In this document: positions 1-5,469 of the stretch, in pieces
Layout: each line of letters starts with the position of its first letter
Numbering within the stretch: position 1 is the first letter of the stretch
Translations under genes and position numbers: made by a program
The notes under the pieces: generated by a model
The model's input: only the letters and a program-made list of their open reading frames with translations
Databases searched by the model: none
What the model was told of the DNA's origin: nothing
Assembly: GCA_002299865.1 (NCBI GenBank)
Contig: DBNV01000014.1
Location: 1-6,792, forward strand
Reading direction: 5' to 3'
DNA: 6,792 bases
Source: Desulfonatronaceae bacterium UBA663
GTDB taxonomy: Bacteria > Desulfobacterota > Desulfovibrionia > Desulfovibrionales > Desulfonatronaceae

Positions 1-66
1 GCAGGCTTACAGGCAGTAGGGAAAGAAACCTTCCGTCTGCAATGGGAGGATGACTTTTTGCAGTGA
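1..66 (+). CDS. C-terminal end of an unidentified protein (partial, enters from left)
   Basis: The + strand frame starting at base 1 is open for 21 codons and ends in TGA at 64-66; the other two + frames are closed by stops within the first 60 bases. The tail, ending in residues RLQWEDDFLQ, has the mixed charged and hydrophobic composition of a real protein end. It is followed within about 100 bases by a hairpin with a T-run. The family cannot be recognised from 21 residues. It would be convergent with the PII-like gene. An open stretch this short could also arise by chance, so confidence is limited. Confidence 0.38.
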   Translation, partial: AGLQAVGKETFRLQWEDDFLQ

Positions 67-150
67 CCTCATCAATGGGTTTGCACCGCTGCGGAAAGGC
101 TTATTTAAGCATGACCACGTGGAGCATGGGACTGCGATTTTCGCTGAACC

Positions 151-186
151 GGCAAAAAATGCTTGCAGCGCAAGTGGCTTTTTATA
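151..186. terminator. Weak, possibly bidirectional terminator hairpin
   Basis: A 5-bp stem CTTGC/GCAAG (162-166 and 170-174) with an AGC loop is flanked by an A-run at 154-159 and a T-run at 179-183. Read on the minus strand it gives the stem followed by CATTTTTT, placed about 40 bases after the PII-like gene. Read on the plus strand it gives the stem, TGGC, then TTTTT, after the partial gene ending at 66. The stem is short, so termination strength is doubtful, but the position between convergent genes fits. Confidence 0.4.
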
Positions 187-214
187 ATTTGCCTGCTGAC
201 ATCACACCCCAGGT

Positions 215-234
215 CTAAAACTTCCTAAAACTTC
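215..234. repeat. Perfect 10-bp tandem duplication across the PII-like stop codon
   Basis: CTAAAACTTC occurs twice head to tail at 215-224 and 225-234. On the minus strand the unit is GAAGTTTTAG, so the last codons of the PII-like gene (AAG TTT TAG) are copied directly after its own stop. It looks like a replication-slippage duplication. It does not change the protein, since translation stops at the first TAG. Confidence 0.85.
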
Positions 235-548
235 TCCGCGTGAGCAACTTGGATGTCTTCCAGGTAAGCAATTCCGGCATACTTTTTGGCCAGAAACTTG
301 CTGTAAACCGCATCCACGATGGACTGGGCCTGTTCTTCACCGACCACGATCGTTTCAATGCACACATTTTTGTCGAGCGCTGTCGTCATCCCACCTGACC
401 CTGACCGGATTCCGCGCACTCCTTTGCCGGCAAGATTCCCATAAATCGTATAACCTTTCACCCCTTGTTCGCTCAGCAGGCTGACAACCTGCTTCTCTAT
501 TACCGCCTCGGTAATTATGACCACCTTTTTTGCCGCTGCAAGCTTCAT
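225..548 (-). CDS. PII-like signalling protein (P-II superfamily, SbtB-like)
   Basis: This 107-residue protein has the length and pattern of the P-II fold: a first strand KKVVIITE (residues 7-14), a helix to about 28, strand KGYTIY (31-36), a glycine-rich T-loop GKGVRGIRSG (41-50), strand ETIVVG (65-70), a helix, and the final strand YAGIAYLEDIQV. The GKG-R--RSG loop and the YAGI-Y segment resemble SbtB, the cyanobacterial partner of the bicarbonate transporter SbtA. The uridylylatable tyrosine loop of GlnB/GlnK is absent, and so is the C-terminal CGPEGC redox loop of SbtB. Proteins of this class bind adenine nucleotides and control membrane transporters; the ligand and target here are unknown. 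The ATG at 548 is chosen over an upstream GTG at 557 because GAGGGGG (557-563) sits 8 bases before the ATG but overlaps the GTG. No transporter gene is visible nearby. Confidence 0.8.
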   Translation of the reverse strand: MKLAAAKKVVIITEAVIEKQVVSLLSEQGVKGYTIYGNLAGKGVRGIRSGSGGMTTALDKNVCIETIVVGEEQAQSIVDAVYSKFLAKKYAGIAYLEDIQVAHAEKF

Positions 549-589
549 TTTACACACCCCCTCGTTATTGTTATTTTAGATGCCTTTTT

Positions 590-881
590 TCAGGACGAAA
601 AGATGCCGGCCAGAAACTGGGCGAATGCTGCCGTATCCAGAAATAGATCCACCACCGGCACACAATCTCCGTAAGCTACTTGGAAGCCGATCCGGGAAGG
701 CCATGATCATAATCAGCGTCACAGTACACGTACTTCAATGTCCAGCTTAACACAATGGCGGCTAGACCGAAGTTCCCCGGAAACTCGTTAAAAAATGATA
801 CAGATGGTCGTGGTCTTCGCCGCGAAGCAATCGTAAACACAGCCTGTTGTCTTGTGCTTTTAGCCGGAGCGGATTATTCAT
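590..881 (-). pseudogene. Possible decayed small gene in three frames (or non-coding gap)
   Basis: The gap between the PII-like gene and ispG (549-906) holds no intact gene. On the minus strand, however, three consecutive open stretches follow one another, each shifted by -1: an ATG at 881 running to TAG at 762-764, a frame ending in TAG at 676-678 with a hydrophobic segment FGLAAIVLSWTLKYVY, and a frame ending in TGA at 590-592 whose end reads PVVDLFLDTAAFAQFLAGIF. The first switch falls on a T6 run reading T TTT TTA in the first frame. Joined, they would give a protein of about 95 residues with one possible membrane segment. There is no good ribosome-binding site before the ATG and no family is recognised. 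Chance remains a fair explanation. Confidence 0.25.
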
Positions 882-906
882 TATGTTTTGAGGGCAGCCG
901 GCACGT

Positions 907-2004
907 TTATCCGGACCGCTGTTCCGCCAAGAACGCGTCCAGCTCGCGCAGGAACTCCGGCAGCAGTTCGTCGCGGCCGCGGACCTTGCGCAGGATTTCG
1001 CCGCGACGGAAAATGATGCCGCAGTCCCGGCCTCCGGCCAGGCCGATGTCCGCCTCCTTGGCCTCTCCGGGGCCGTTGACCACGCAACCCATCACGGCCA
1101 CAGTGAAAACTTCTTTTACTCCGGCCAGCCGCTTTTCCACCTCTTCAGCCAAGCCCTGCAGGTCGATCTCGGTCCGGCCGCAGGTGGGACAGGAAATAAT
1201 CTCCGGGCCGCGTTCGCGCAGACCCAGGCTGCGCAGGATTTCCCAGGCCGCCCGGACCTCCAGGACCGGGTCTGCGGTCAGGGACACGCGCAGGGTGTCG
1301 CCCAGACCCTGCCAGAGCAGAATGCCCAGACCCACGCCGGACTTGACCGCCCCGCGCAGCAGGGTGCCGGCCTCGGTGATTCCAATGTGCAGCGGGCAGT
1401 CCAGTTTTTCAACCAGCAGGTGGTAGGCGGCAATAGTCCGGAGGACAGATGAGGACTTCAGGGAGATCTCGAAATTGTCGAATCCGCGCGCCTCAAGCAA
1501 AGCCACGTGTCCCAGGGCGCTGGCAACCATGGCTTCGGGTGTGGCCTTGCCGTACCGCTGAAGCAGTTTCTTTTCCAGGGAGCCGCTGTTCACGCCGATG
1601 CGGATGCAGGCGCCGTGCGTCTTGGCCGCGTCCACGACCCGGTGCACATGGGCCTTGGAGCCGATATTGCCGGGGTTGATGCGCAGGCCCTGCAAGCCAG
1701 CTTCCAGCGCTTGAACGGCCAGGCGATGGTCGAAATGGATGTCCGCGATCAGGGGCACCCCGGCCCCCGACCTGATGCCGGGCAAGGCCCGGGCGGCCTT
1801 GTCGTCCGGCACGGCCAGGCGCACCAACTCGCATCCGGCTTCGACCAGACAGTGGATCTGGGCCAGGGTCGCATCCACGTCCCTGGTGTCGGTGTTGGTC
1901 ATGCTCTGCACCCGGATGGGATGGTCCCCGCCGATTTTCACGCCGCCCAGGTCGATGACCCGTGTGGGATGACGACTAGGAACCAGGGTGTCAAGGTCGT
2001 GCAT
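907..2004 (-). CDS. ispG: 4-hydroxy-3-methylbut-2-enyl diphosphate synthase (IspG/GcpE)
   Basis: IspG converts 2-C-methyl-D-erythritol 2,4-cyclodiphosphate to HMBPP, the penultimate step of the MEP isoprenoid pathway, in the cytoplasm with a [4Fe-4S] cluster. The 365-residue protein is the standard bacterial length without the plant insert. It has the N-terminal TIM-barrel signature (VQSMTNTDTRDV near 32-43, RINPGNIG near 108-115, GVNSGSL, FEISLKSS) and the C-terminal cluster domain with CPTCGR (C272, C275), MGCVVNGPGE (C307) and the cluster-ligating Glu (E314). The ATG at 2004 is preferred to the TTG at 2025, because that TTG overlaps the GAGGAG ribosome-binding site (2018-2023); the spacing of 13 bases is long. 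A strong terminator lies immediately upstream after tRNA-Pro, so a dedicated promoter is not obvious. No proS or rseP, genes often found next to ispG in related bacteria, is seen. Confidence 0.97.
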   Translation of the reverse strand: MHDLDTLVPSRHPTRVIDLGGVKIGGDHPIRVQSMTNTDTRDVDATLAQIHCLVEAGCELVRLAVPDDKAARALPGIRSGAGVPLIADIHFDHRLAVQALEAGLQGLRINPGNIGSKAHVHRVVDAAKTHGACIRIGVNSGSLEKKLLQRYGKATPEAMVASALGHVALLEARGFDNFEISLKSSSVLRTIAAYHLLVEKLDCPLHIGITEAGTLLRGAVKSGVGLGILLWQGLGDTLRVSLTADPVLEVRAAWEILRSLGLRERGPEIISCPTCGRTEIDLQGLAEEVEKRLAGVKEVFTVAVMGCVVNGPGEAKEADIGLAGGRDCGIIFRRGEILRKVRGRDELLPEFLRELDAFLAEQRSG

Positions 2005-2023
2005 GGGCCGCTCTACTCTCCTC

Positions 2024-2059
2024 AAAGAAAAAGGGGCGACGATGAAACCGCAACCCCTT
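2024..2059 (-). terminator. Rho-independent terminator after tRNA-Pro
   Basis: On the minus strand AAGGGG (2054-2059) pairs with CCCCTT (2031-2036). The stem continues inward as a 9-bp helix with one mismatch and G-U pairs, around a 7-base loop GTTTCAT. It is followed by TTTTTCTTT (2024-2032). It begins 8 bases past the CCA end of the tRNA, and its T-tract ends directly before the GAGGAG of ispG. Confidence 0.75.
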
Positions 2060-2067
2060 GTCTTTAC

Positions 2068-2144
2068 TGGTCGGGGCGACTCGATTTGAACGAGCGACCC
2101 CCTGCTCCCAAGGCAGGTGCGCTGCCAGACTGCGCTACGCCCCG
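2068..2144 (-). tRNA. tRNA-Pro (anticodon TGG), CCA encoded
   Basis: The 77-base minus-strand sequence folds as a complete cloverleaf. The acceptor stem CGGGGCG pairs with CGCCCCG, with the C1-G72 pair typical of bacterial tRNA-Pro. The D arm is GTAGCGCAGTCTGGCAGCGC. The anticodon stem CCTGC/GCAGG holds the loop C-T-TGG-G-A, and the T arm has TTCAAAT. The discriminator is A and the 3' CCA is encoded (2068-2070). The UGG anticodon reads proline CCN codons. It lies between cobO and ispG on the same strand and carries its own terminator. Confidence 0.97.
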
Positions 2145-2153
2145 AAATTTATA

Positions 2154-2182
2154 GACATACTCGGGTATTCCGGAAAAAGCAA
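2154..2182 (-). promoter_or_regulatory. Candidate sigma-70 promoter for tRNA-Pro
   Basis: On the minus strand TTGCTT (2177-2182) and TATGTC (2154-2159) are separated by exactly 17 bases, and the -10 element ends 9 bases before the tRNA 5' end at 2144. That would give a leader of only two or three bases. The -35 element coincides with the 3' arm and T-run of the cobO terminator. The -10 match is imperfect. Confidence 0.4.
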
Positions 2183-2195
2183 GGCCAAGCCATGC
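2174..2195 (-). terminator. Rho-independent terminator of the cobO operon
   Basis: On the minus strand GCATGGC (2189-2195) pairs with GCCTTGC (2179-2185), seven positions with one T-T mismatch, around a TTG loop. It is followed at once by TTTTT (2174-2178). It lies about 45 bases after the cobO stop and separates the operon from tRNA-Pro. Confidence 0.65.
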
Positions 2196-2238
2196 CCGGG
2201 TGGGGACGCAGTATTGCGATTTGGTCGTTCAGGGAAGG

Positions 2239-2745
2239 TCAAAATTCAATCCCCCGGATCGCGTTTTGTCCAGCGGCGTAATGGTGCTTGCGACAGAGCA
2301 TTTCCGTGACTACATCCGCCCGCTCAATGAGCCAGGCGGGAGCATCGCGGCCGGTGAGCACCAGATGAACGTCCCGGCCGGCGGCAAGACCGAGCAGATT
2401 TTCCATTTCCTCCGGCAGGATCAGACCCTGGTTCAAAGCGGCGATGGATTCGTCCAGAATGCAGGCCTGGGCGCCGCTTTTCAGTTTGTCCCGGACCCAA
2501 TCCAGGGCGTGGAGGCTTACGGCCCGGTGTTTCGCAACGTCCTTGCCGTTCTTGAGAAAACCCAGTCCTCCCGCCAGGAAGTCGTCCTTCAGGAGTCGTC
2601 TCAGTATTATCTGCTCCCCGGCGACGCCGTCACGCTTCATGAACTGGGCGCAGACCACGCGCAGACCGTGCCCCATGGCGCGGAGCACCTGGCCCAGGGC
2701 CGCGGAAGTCTTGCCTTTGCCTTCCCCGGTGTAGATCAGGATCAT
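2239..2745 (-). CDS. cobO: Corrinoid adenosyltransferase, CobA/CobO/BtuR family
   Basis: The enzyme transfers the 5'-deoxyadenosyl group of ATP to cob(I)alamin or cob(I)yrinic acid diamide, giving the adenosyl-corrinoid needed for B12 cofactor synthesis and salvage. The 168-residue protein starts with the P-loop strand ILIYTGEGKGKTSAALG (residues 2-18), the variant Walker A of this family. It continues with VCAQFMK (31-37), the acidic ILDES segment (96-100), VHLVLTGRDAP (126-136) and the usual ending GIEF. It is somewhat shorter than the roughly 190-200 residues of many CobO proteins, mainly at the N-terminus. The ATG at 2745 is chosen because the Walker A strand begins there and it overlaps the amrS stop as ATGA, with GAGG about 10 bases upstream (2756-2759). 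This implies translational coupling to amrS. No other cobalamin gene is visible. Confidence 0.93.
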   Translation of the reverse strand: MILIYTGEGKGKTSAALGQVLRAMGHGLRVVCAQFMKRDGVAGEQIILRRLLKDDFLAGGLGFLKNGKDVAKHRAVSLHALDWVRDKLKSGAQACILDESIAALNQGLILPEEMENLLGLAAGRDVHLVLTGRDAPAWLIERADVVTEMLCRKHHYAAGQNAIRGIEF

Positions 2746-3812
2746 TGTTGTCCATCCTCGAGTATTTGGGGCAGTTGGTCCATGCCCCGACCCGGGACGG
2801 TCCTGCCGCAGCCAGTACAGGCACCGCTGCGCAGTCCGGTGTTGCTCACGGTAAAGTCCGTCCGCCGCAACACCATGGCTCTGCAGTCGGGGCAATAAGT
2901 GTGCGTGCCGTCGTGAACCGTGATATTGCCCACATAGACAAAGCGCAGGCTGGCCTCCATCCCGATGTTGCGGGCCGCATCCAGAGTGGCCGCCGGGGTG
3001 ACGGGGCGGTCACGCATCAGATGATCCGGGTGGAAGCGGGACAGGTGCCAGGGCGTGTCCGGACCCAGCTCCCGGGCAATGAAGTCGGCCATGTCCCGCA
3101 GTTCCTGGAGATCATCGTTCAGTCCGGGAATAAGCAAGGTCGTCACTTCCAGCCACCAGCCCATCGCGCGGATGGTTTTCAGGTTGTCCAGGACCGGTTT
3201 GAGTCTGGCGCCGCATTGATCCTTGTAGAATGTTTCAGTAAAGGCCTTCAGGTCGATGTTTGCCGCGTGGATCAACGGCCCCCACGCCTCCAGACATTCG
3301 GGACTCTGAAACCCGTTGCTGACGATGATGTTGTAAAGCTCCAATTCTACGGCCAGTCGCGCGGTTTCCAGGACCAATTCGAAGAACACCGTGGGTTCGG
3401 AATAGGTGTAGGAGATGCTTGCCGCGCGGGCATCGCGGGCCAGGGCGACGATTTCCGGACCGGCGAGACGGTCGCCCCGGATGGTCCTGCCCCGTCTGGG
3501 AGGCTGGGACAGGCTGTAATTCTGGCAAAAGGAACAGGACAGATTGCAGCCCATGGTTCCCAAGGACAGCGTTCTAGTTCCGGGCAGAAAATGATACAGA
3601 GGCTTCTTTTCCACAGGGTCAAGGTTCAACGCGGCCACCTGATTTCGCACCAGAGTGACCAGTGCTCCGTTCTTGTTTTCCCGGACGCCGCATATGCCAC
3701 GCCCTCCCGGCGCGACGACGCAGAAATGGGCGCAGAGGCGGCACTGCACTTTAGCGTCCGCGTCGTTCTGGAGCGGTTTCCAGAGCATGGCTTGATGGAG
3801 ATTTGCGTCCAT
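2742..3812 (-). CDS. amrS: AmmeMemoRadiSam-system radical SAM enzyme
   Basis: This 356-residue radical SAM protein has the features of the AmrS family. The N-terminal cysteine motif CRLCAHFC plus C41 (C24, C27, C31, C41) is followed by a PflA-like core with the cluster motif CNLSCSFC (C89, C93, C96). YTYSEPT (135-141) is a partner of SAM binding, and IDLKAF (186-191) belongs to the core barrel. The C-terminal zinc-ribbon-like pair has CPDC and CTGC (C307, C310, C332, C335). The family is defined by co-occurrence with AMMECR1 and Memo proteins, neither of which is in this window; its reaction is not established. AGGAGG (3818-3823) lies 5 bases before the ATG and overlaps the stop of the preceding gene, and the 3' end overlaps cobO by ATGA, so all three are probably one transcript. 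A glycyl-radical activase-like role is an alternative. Confidence 0.88.
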   Translation of the reverse strand: MDANLHQAMLWKPLQNDADAKVQCRLCAHFCVVAPGGRGICGVRENKNGALVTLVRNQVAALNLDPVEKKPLYHFLPGTRTLSLGTMGCNLSCSFCQNYSLSQPPRRGRTIRGDRLAGPEIVALARDARAASISYTYSEPTVFFELVLETARLAVELELYNIIVSNGFQSPECLEAWGPLIHAANIDLKAFTETFYKDQCGARLKPVLDNLKTIRAMGWWLEVTTLLIPGLNDDLQELRDMADFIARELGPDTPWHLSRFHPDHLMRDRPVTPAATLDAARNIGMEASLRFVYVGNITVHDGTHTYCPDCRAMVLRRTDFTVSNTGLRSGACTGCGRTVPGRGMDQLPQILEDGQQ

Positions 3813-3821
3813 GACGACCTC

Positions 3822-4223
3822 CTATTGTCTTTTTCCCGGCTTGCGCGGATCAGGCCAGGTGACTTCAGGAGTGATGAACAAAGGGCCGATAAGAATATCC
3901 TGCCCTTTTGCTTGTTCAGGCGGCGGGGCGACATGCATGATTCGGTCGCCCGTGTCCTGATCACGGTCGATGACCATCGTGGAATCCTCGGATCCGGACG
4001 CTGGAGGAGAAACCATGATCATCCGGTCACCGGTTTGCCCATCCCGCCCGATGGCGAGAGTATCTTTCGTCTGGGCCACGATCAAACCGCCCATGGAAAA
4101 GAAATCGGACCTGGGAGAAAGAGAGAAGGGTATGCCCGTGAGCACCATGAGCATGAGCATGACGTTGACGAGGGTTCCCGTCAGCCGGCGGTGATGGAAG
4201 TGGTTATAACGGGCGTTGCGCAT
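3822..4223 (-). CDS. Small membrane-anchored protein with two internal repeats, unknown function
   Basis: This 133-residue protein is not recognised. It has a basic, histidine-rich N-terminus (NHFHHRR at 7-13), then one hydrophobic segment at about 14-36 that could be a signal anchor, and then a soluble, probably periplasmic part. That part contains two copies of a motif I-x-R-D-x-Q/D-x-TGDR-x-x-x-V-x-PP at residues 58-74 and 85-101, spaced 27 residues apart. The tail is proline-rich and ends in PRKPGKRQ. The ATG at 4223 is chosen over one nine codons upstream because AAGGAG lies 6 bases before it. Its TAG stop is part of the amrS ribosome-binding site, which places it first in the amrS-cobO operon. 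An outer-membrane or cell-surface role would be a guess. Confidence 0.7.
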   Translation of the reverse strand: MRNARYNHFHHRRLTGTLVNVMLMLMVLTGIPFSLSPRSDFFSMGGLIVAQTKDTLAIGRDGQTGDRMIMVSPPASGSEDSTMVIDRDQDTGDRIMHVAPPPEQAKGQDILIGPLFITPEVTWPDPRKPGKRQ

Positions 4224-4282
4224 GCTTTTCTCCTTGAGTTTGCCGGGCATCGGAAGTATGTTCGCGCATCGTTTTCGCCGTC

Positions 4283-4306
4283 ACTATTATCTTAACTATT
4301 ATCTTG
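4283..4306. repeat. 12-bp tandem repeat in the divergent purM/amrS-operon intergenic region
   Basis: ACTATTATCTTA (4283-4294) is followed directly by ACTATTATCTTG (4295-4306), an 11 of 12 match. Each unit gives TATTAT on the plus strand and GATAAT on the minus strand, both resembling -10 hexamers. The second copy ends where the purM ribosome-binding site GGGAG begins. Confidence 0.85.
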
Positions 4307-4325
4307 GGAGATCGCGTCCATGTCC
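4291..4325 (-). promoter_or_regulatory. Candidate promoter of the small protein-amrS-cobO operon
   Basis: Reading the minus strand, GGGACA, next to the purM start codon, lies about 17 bases before GATAAT in the purM-proximal repeat copy. The -10 hexamer matches the consensus at five of six positions and the -35 at four of six. Transcription would begin near the second repeat copy, about 65 bases before the ATG at 4223. Position and direction fit, but the -35 is weak and it overlaps the purM start. Confidence 0.3.
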
Positions 4326-5369
4326 CGTCGCTTTGAGGCGTATCAACAGGCCGGCGTGAACATCGCCGCCGGGAACGAACTAATTTCCCGGATCAAAAAG
4401 CTGATCTCATCCACCTCCACGAAGGGTGTTCTCTCGGAAATCGGAGGGTTCGGTGGGCTTTTCAAGCCGGACATGAACCAATTTTCCGAGCCGGTGCTCG
4501 TGGCGGCCACGGACGGTGTGGGCACCAAGCTCAAGCTGGCCTTTGCCTTTGATCGGCATGACACCGTAGGTATCGACCTGGTGGCCATGAATGTCAACGA
4601 TGTTCTGGTTCAAGGTGCCAAGCCATTGTTTTTTCTTGATTATTTTGCCACAGGCAAGCTTGACGTCAGCCAGGCCGAGCAGGTCATTGCCGGCATCGCC
4701 AAGGGCTGCAAGCAAGCGGGATGCGCGCTTCTCGGGGGTGAGACGGCGGAGATGCCGGATTTTTATCCGCCGGGAGAGTATGATTTAGCCGGGTTCTGCG
4801 TAGGCATCGTCGAGGACACCAAGATCATTGACGGTTCAGGCTGTTGCGTCGGGGACCACCTGATCGGTTTGGCTTCGTCGGGGTTTCATTCCAACGGCTA
4901 TTCCCTGGTGCGCAAGGTGCTGGCCCAATCCGGGCTGCGCGGCGAGGACAAGTTCCCGGGGTTGCAGCGCAGCGTGGCCGACGTGCTGCTTTCACCCACC
5001 AAGATTTACGTCAAGCCGGTGCTCAATCTGCTTCGGGATCTGCCTATCAAGGGCATGATTCACATCACGGGCGGCGGTTTTTACGACAATCTTCCCCGAG
5101 TCATCCCCCGAGGGCTTGCGGCCAGGATTCAGTTCGGTTCCTGGCCGGTGCCCCAGGAATTCCTCTGGCTCAAGCAGTCCGCTCGACTGTCGTGGGAGGA
5201 AATGCTCCAGATCTTCAATGTGGGTGTCGGCTTTATCCTCGTGGTCGACGAGGATCGTGCCGAGGAGGTCATTTCCAGGCTCAACGCCCAGGACCAGGCG
5301 GCCTGGTTGATCGGCAACCTTGAGGAGCACGGCGGACCAGACGAAGAACGGGTGCAGATCATCTTTTGA
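4320..5369 (+). CDS. purM: Phosphoribosylformylglycinamidine cyclo-ligase (AIR synthetase)
   Basis: PurM closes the imidazole ring in purine synthesis, turning FGAM and ATP into AIR in the cytoplasm. The 349 residues match the usual length. Signatures appear in order: YQQAGVNIAAGNE near the start, ATDGVGTKLKLA (about 63-74), GIDLVAMNVNDVLVQGAKP (84-102), FFLDYFATGKL, GGETAEMP (about 139-146), ASSGFHSNGYSL and HITGGGFYDNLPR. These are the ATP-binding and dimer segments of the PurM/PurL/SelD superfamily. The ATG at 4320 has GGGAG at 4306-4310 with 9 bases of spacing. It stands alone: no purN or other purine gene follows, and the next gene is convergent. It is divergent from the amrS operon, so the two may share the 96-base control region. 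Confidence 0.97.
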   Translation: MSRRFEAYQQAGVNIAAGNELISRIKKLISSTSTKGVLSEIGGFGGLFKPDMNQFSEPVLVAATDGVGTKLKLAFAFDRHDTVGIDLVAMNVNDVLVQGAKPLFFLDYFATGKLDVSQAEQVIAGIAKGCKQAGCALLGGETAEMPDFYPPGEYDLAGFCVGIVEDTKIIDGSGCCVGDHLIGLASSGFHSNGYSLVRKVLAQSGLRGEDKFPGLQRSVADVLLSPTKIYVKPVLNLLRDLPIKGMIHITGGGFYDNLPRVIPRGLAARIQFGSWPVPQEFLWLKQSARLSWEEMLQIFNVGVGFILVVDEDRAEEVISRLNAQDQAAWLIGNLEEHGGPDEERVQIIF

Positions 5370-5469
5370 TCACGAACAGCCAGTGGAGCTAAGCGGGAGG
5401 GGATCAGCATTCGACTTATGCGGATGCGGGGCCGACAAAAGCCGGTTCGCTCTGCCTTGATCCATTGAT

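Noticed and set aside
115..122. CCACGTGG palindrome
   Set aside because: An 8-base palindrome alone in an intergenic gap is weak, and it is not placed near any start codon.
549..620. Sigma-54 or sigma-70 promoter before the PII-like gene, and a repeated AGATGCC (578-584, 601-607)
   Set aside because: The TGGC element lacks a proper GC at -12, TAAAAT lacks a convincing -35 element, and a 7-base direct repeat is expected by chance in a stretch like this.
882..906. Terminator after ispG
   Set aside because: GCCGG and CCGGC can pair only across a loop of more than 25 bases and no T-run follows on the minus strand.
755..1426. Long plus-strand open frame opposite ispG
   Set aside because: It overlaps the conserved ispG gene, is rich in Arg, Ser and Pro typical of antisense frames in GC-rich DNA, and shows no family motif.
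2068..2144. tRNA-Pro as an integration site for a mobile element
   Set aside because: The tRNA 3' end is followed at once by its terminator and ispG. I saw no integrase gene and no repeated tRNA 3' segment elsewhere in the window.
2745..4295. 516-codon plus-strand open frame
   Set aside because: It is antisense to amrS and the small anchored protein, both of which have motifs and ribosome-binding sites; the antisense translation has no recognisable domain.
5370..5469. Terminator between convergent purM and the radical SAM gene
   Set aside because: I found only short, poorly paired inverted segments around CCGACAAAAGCCGG and no T-run on either strand.
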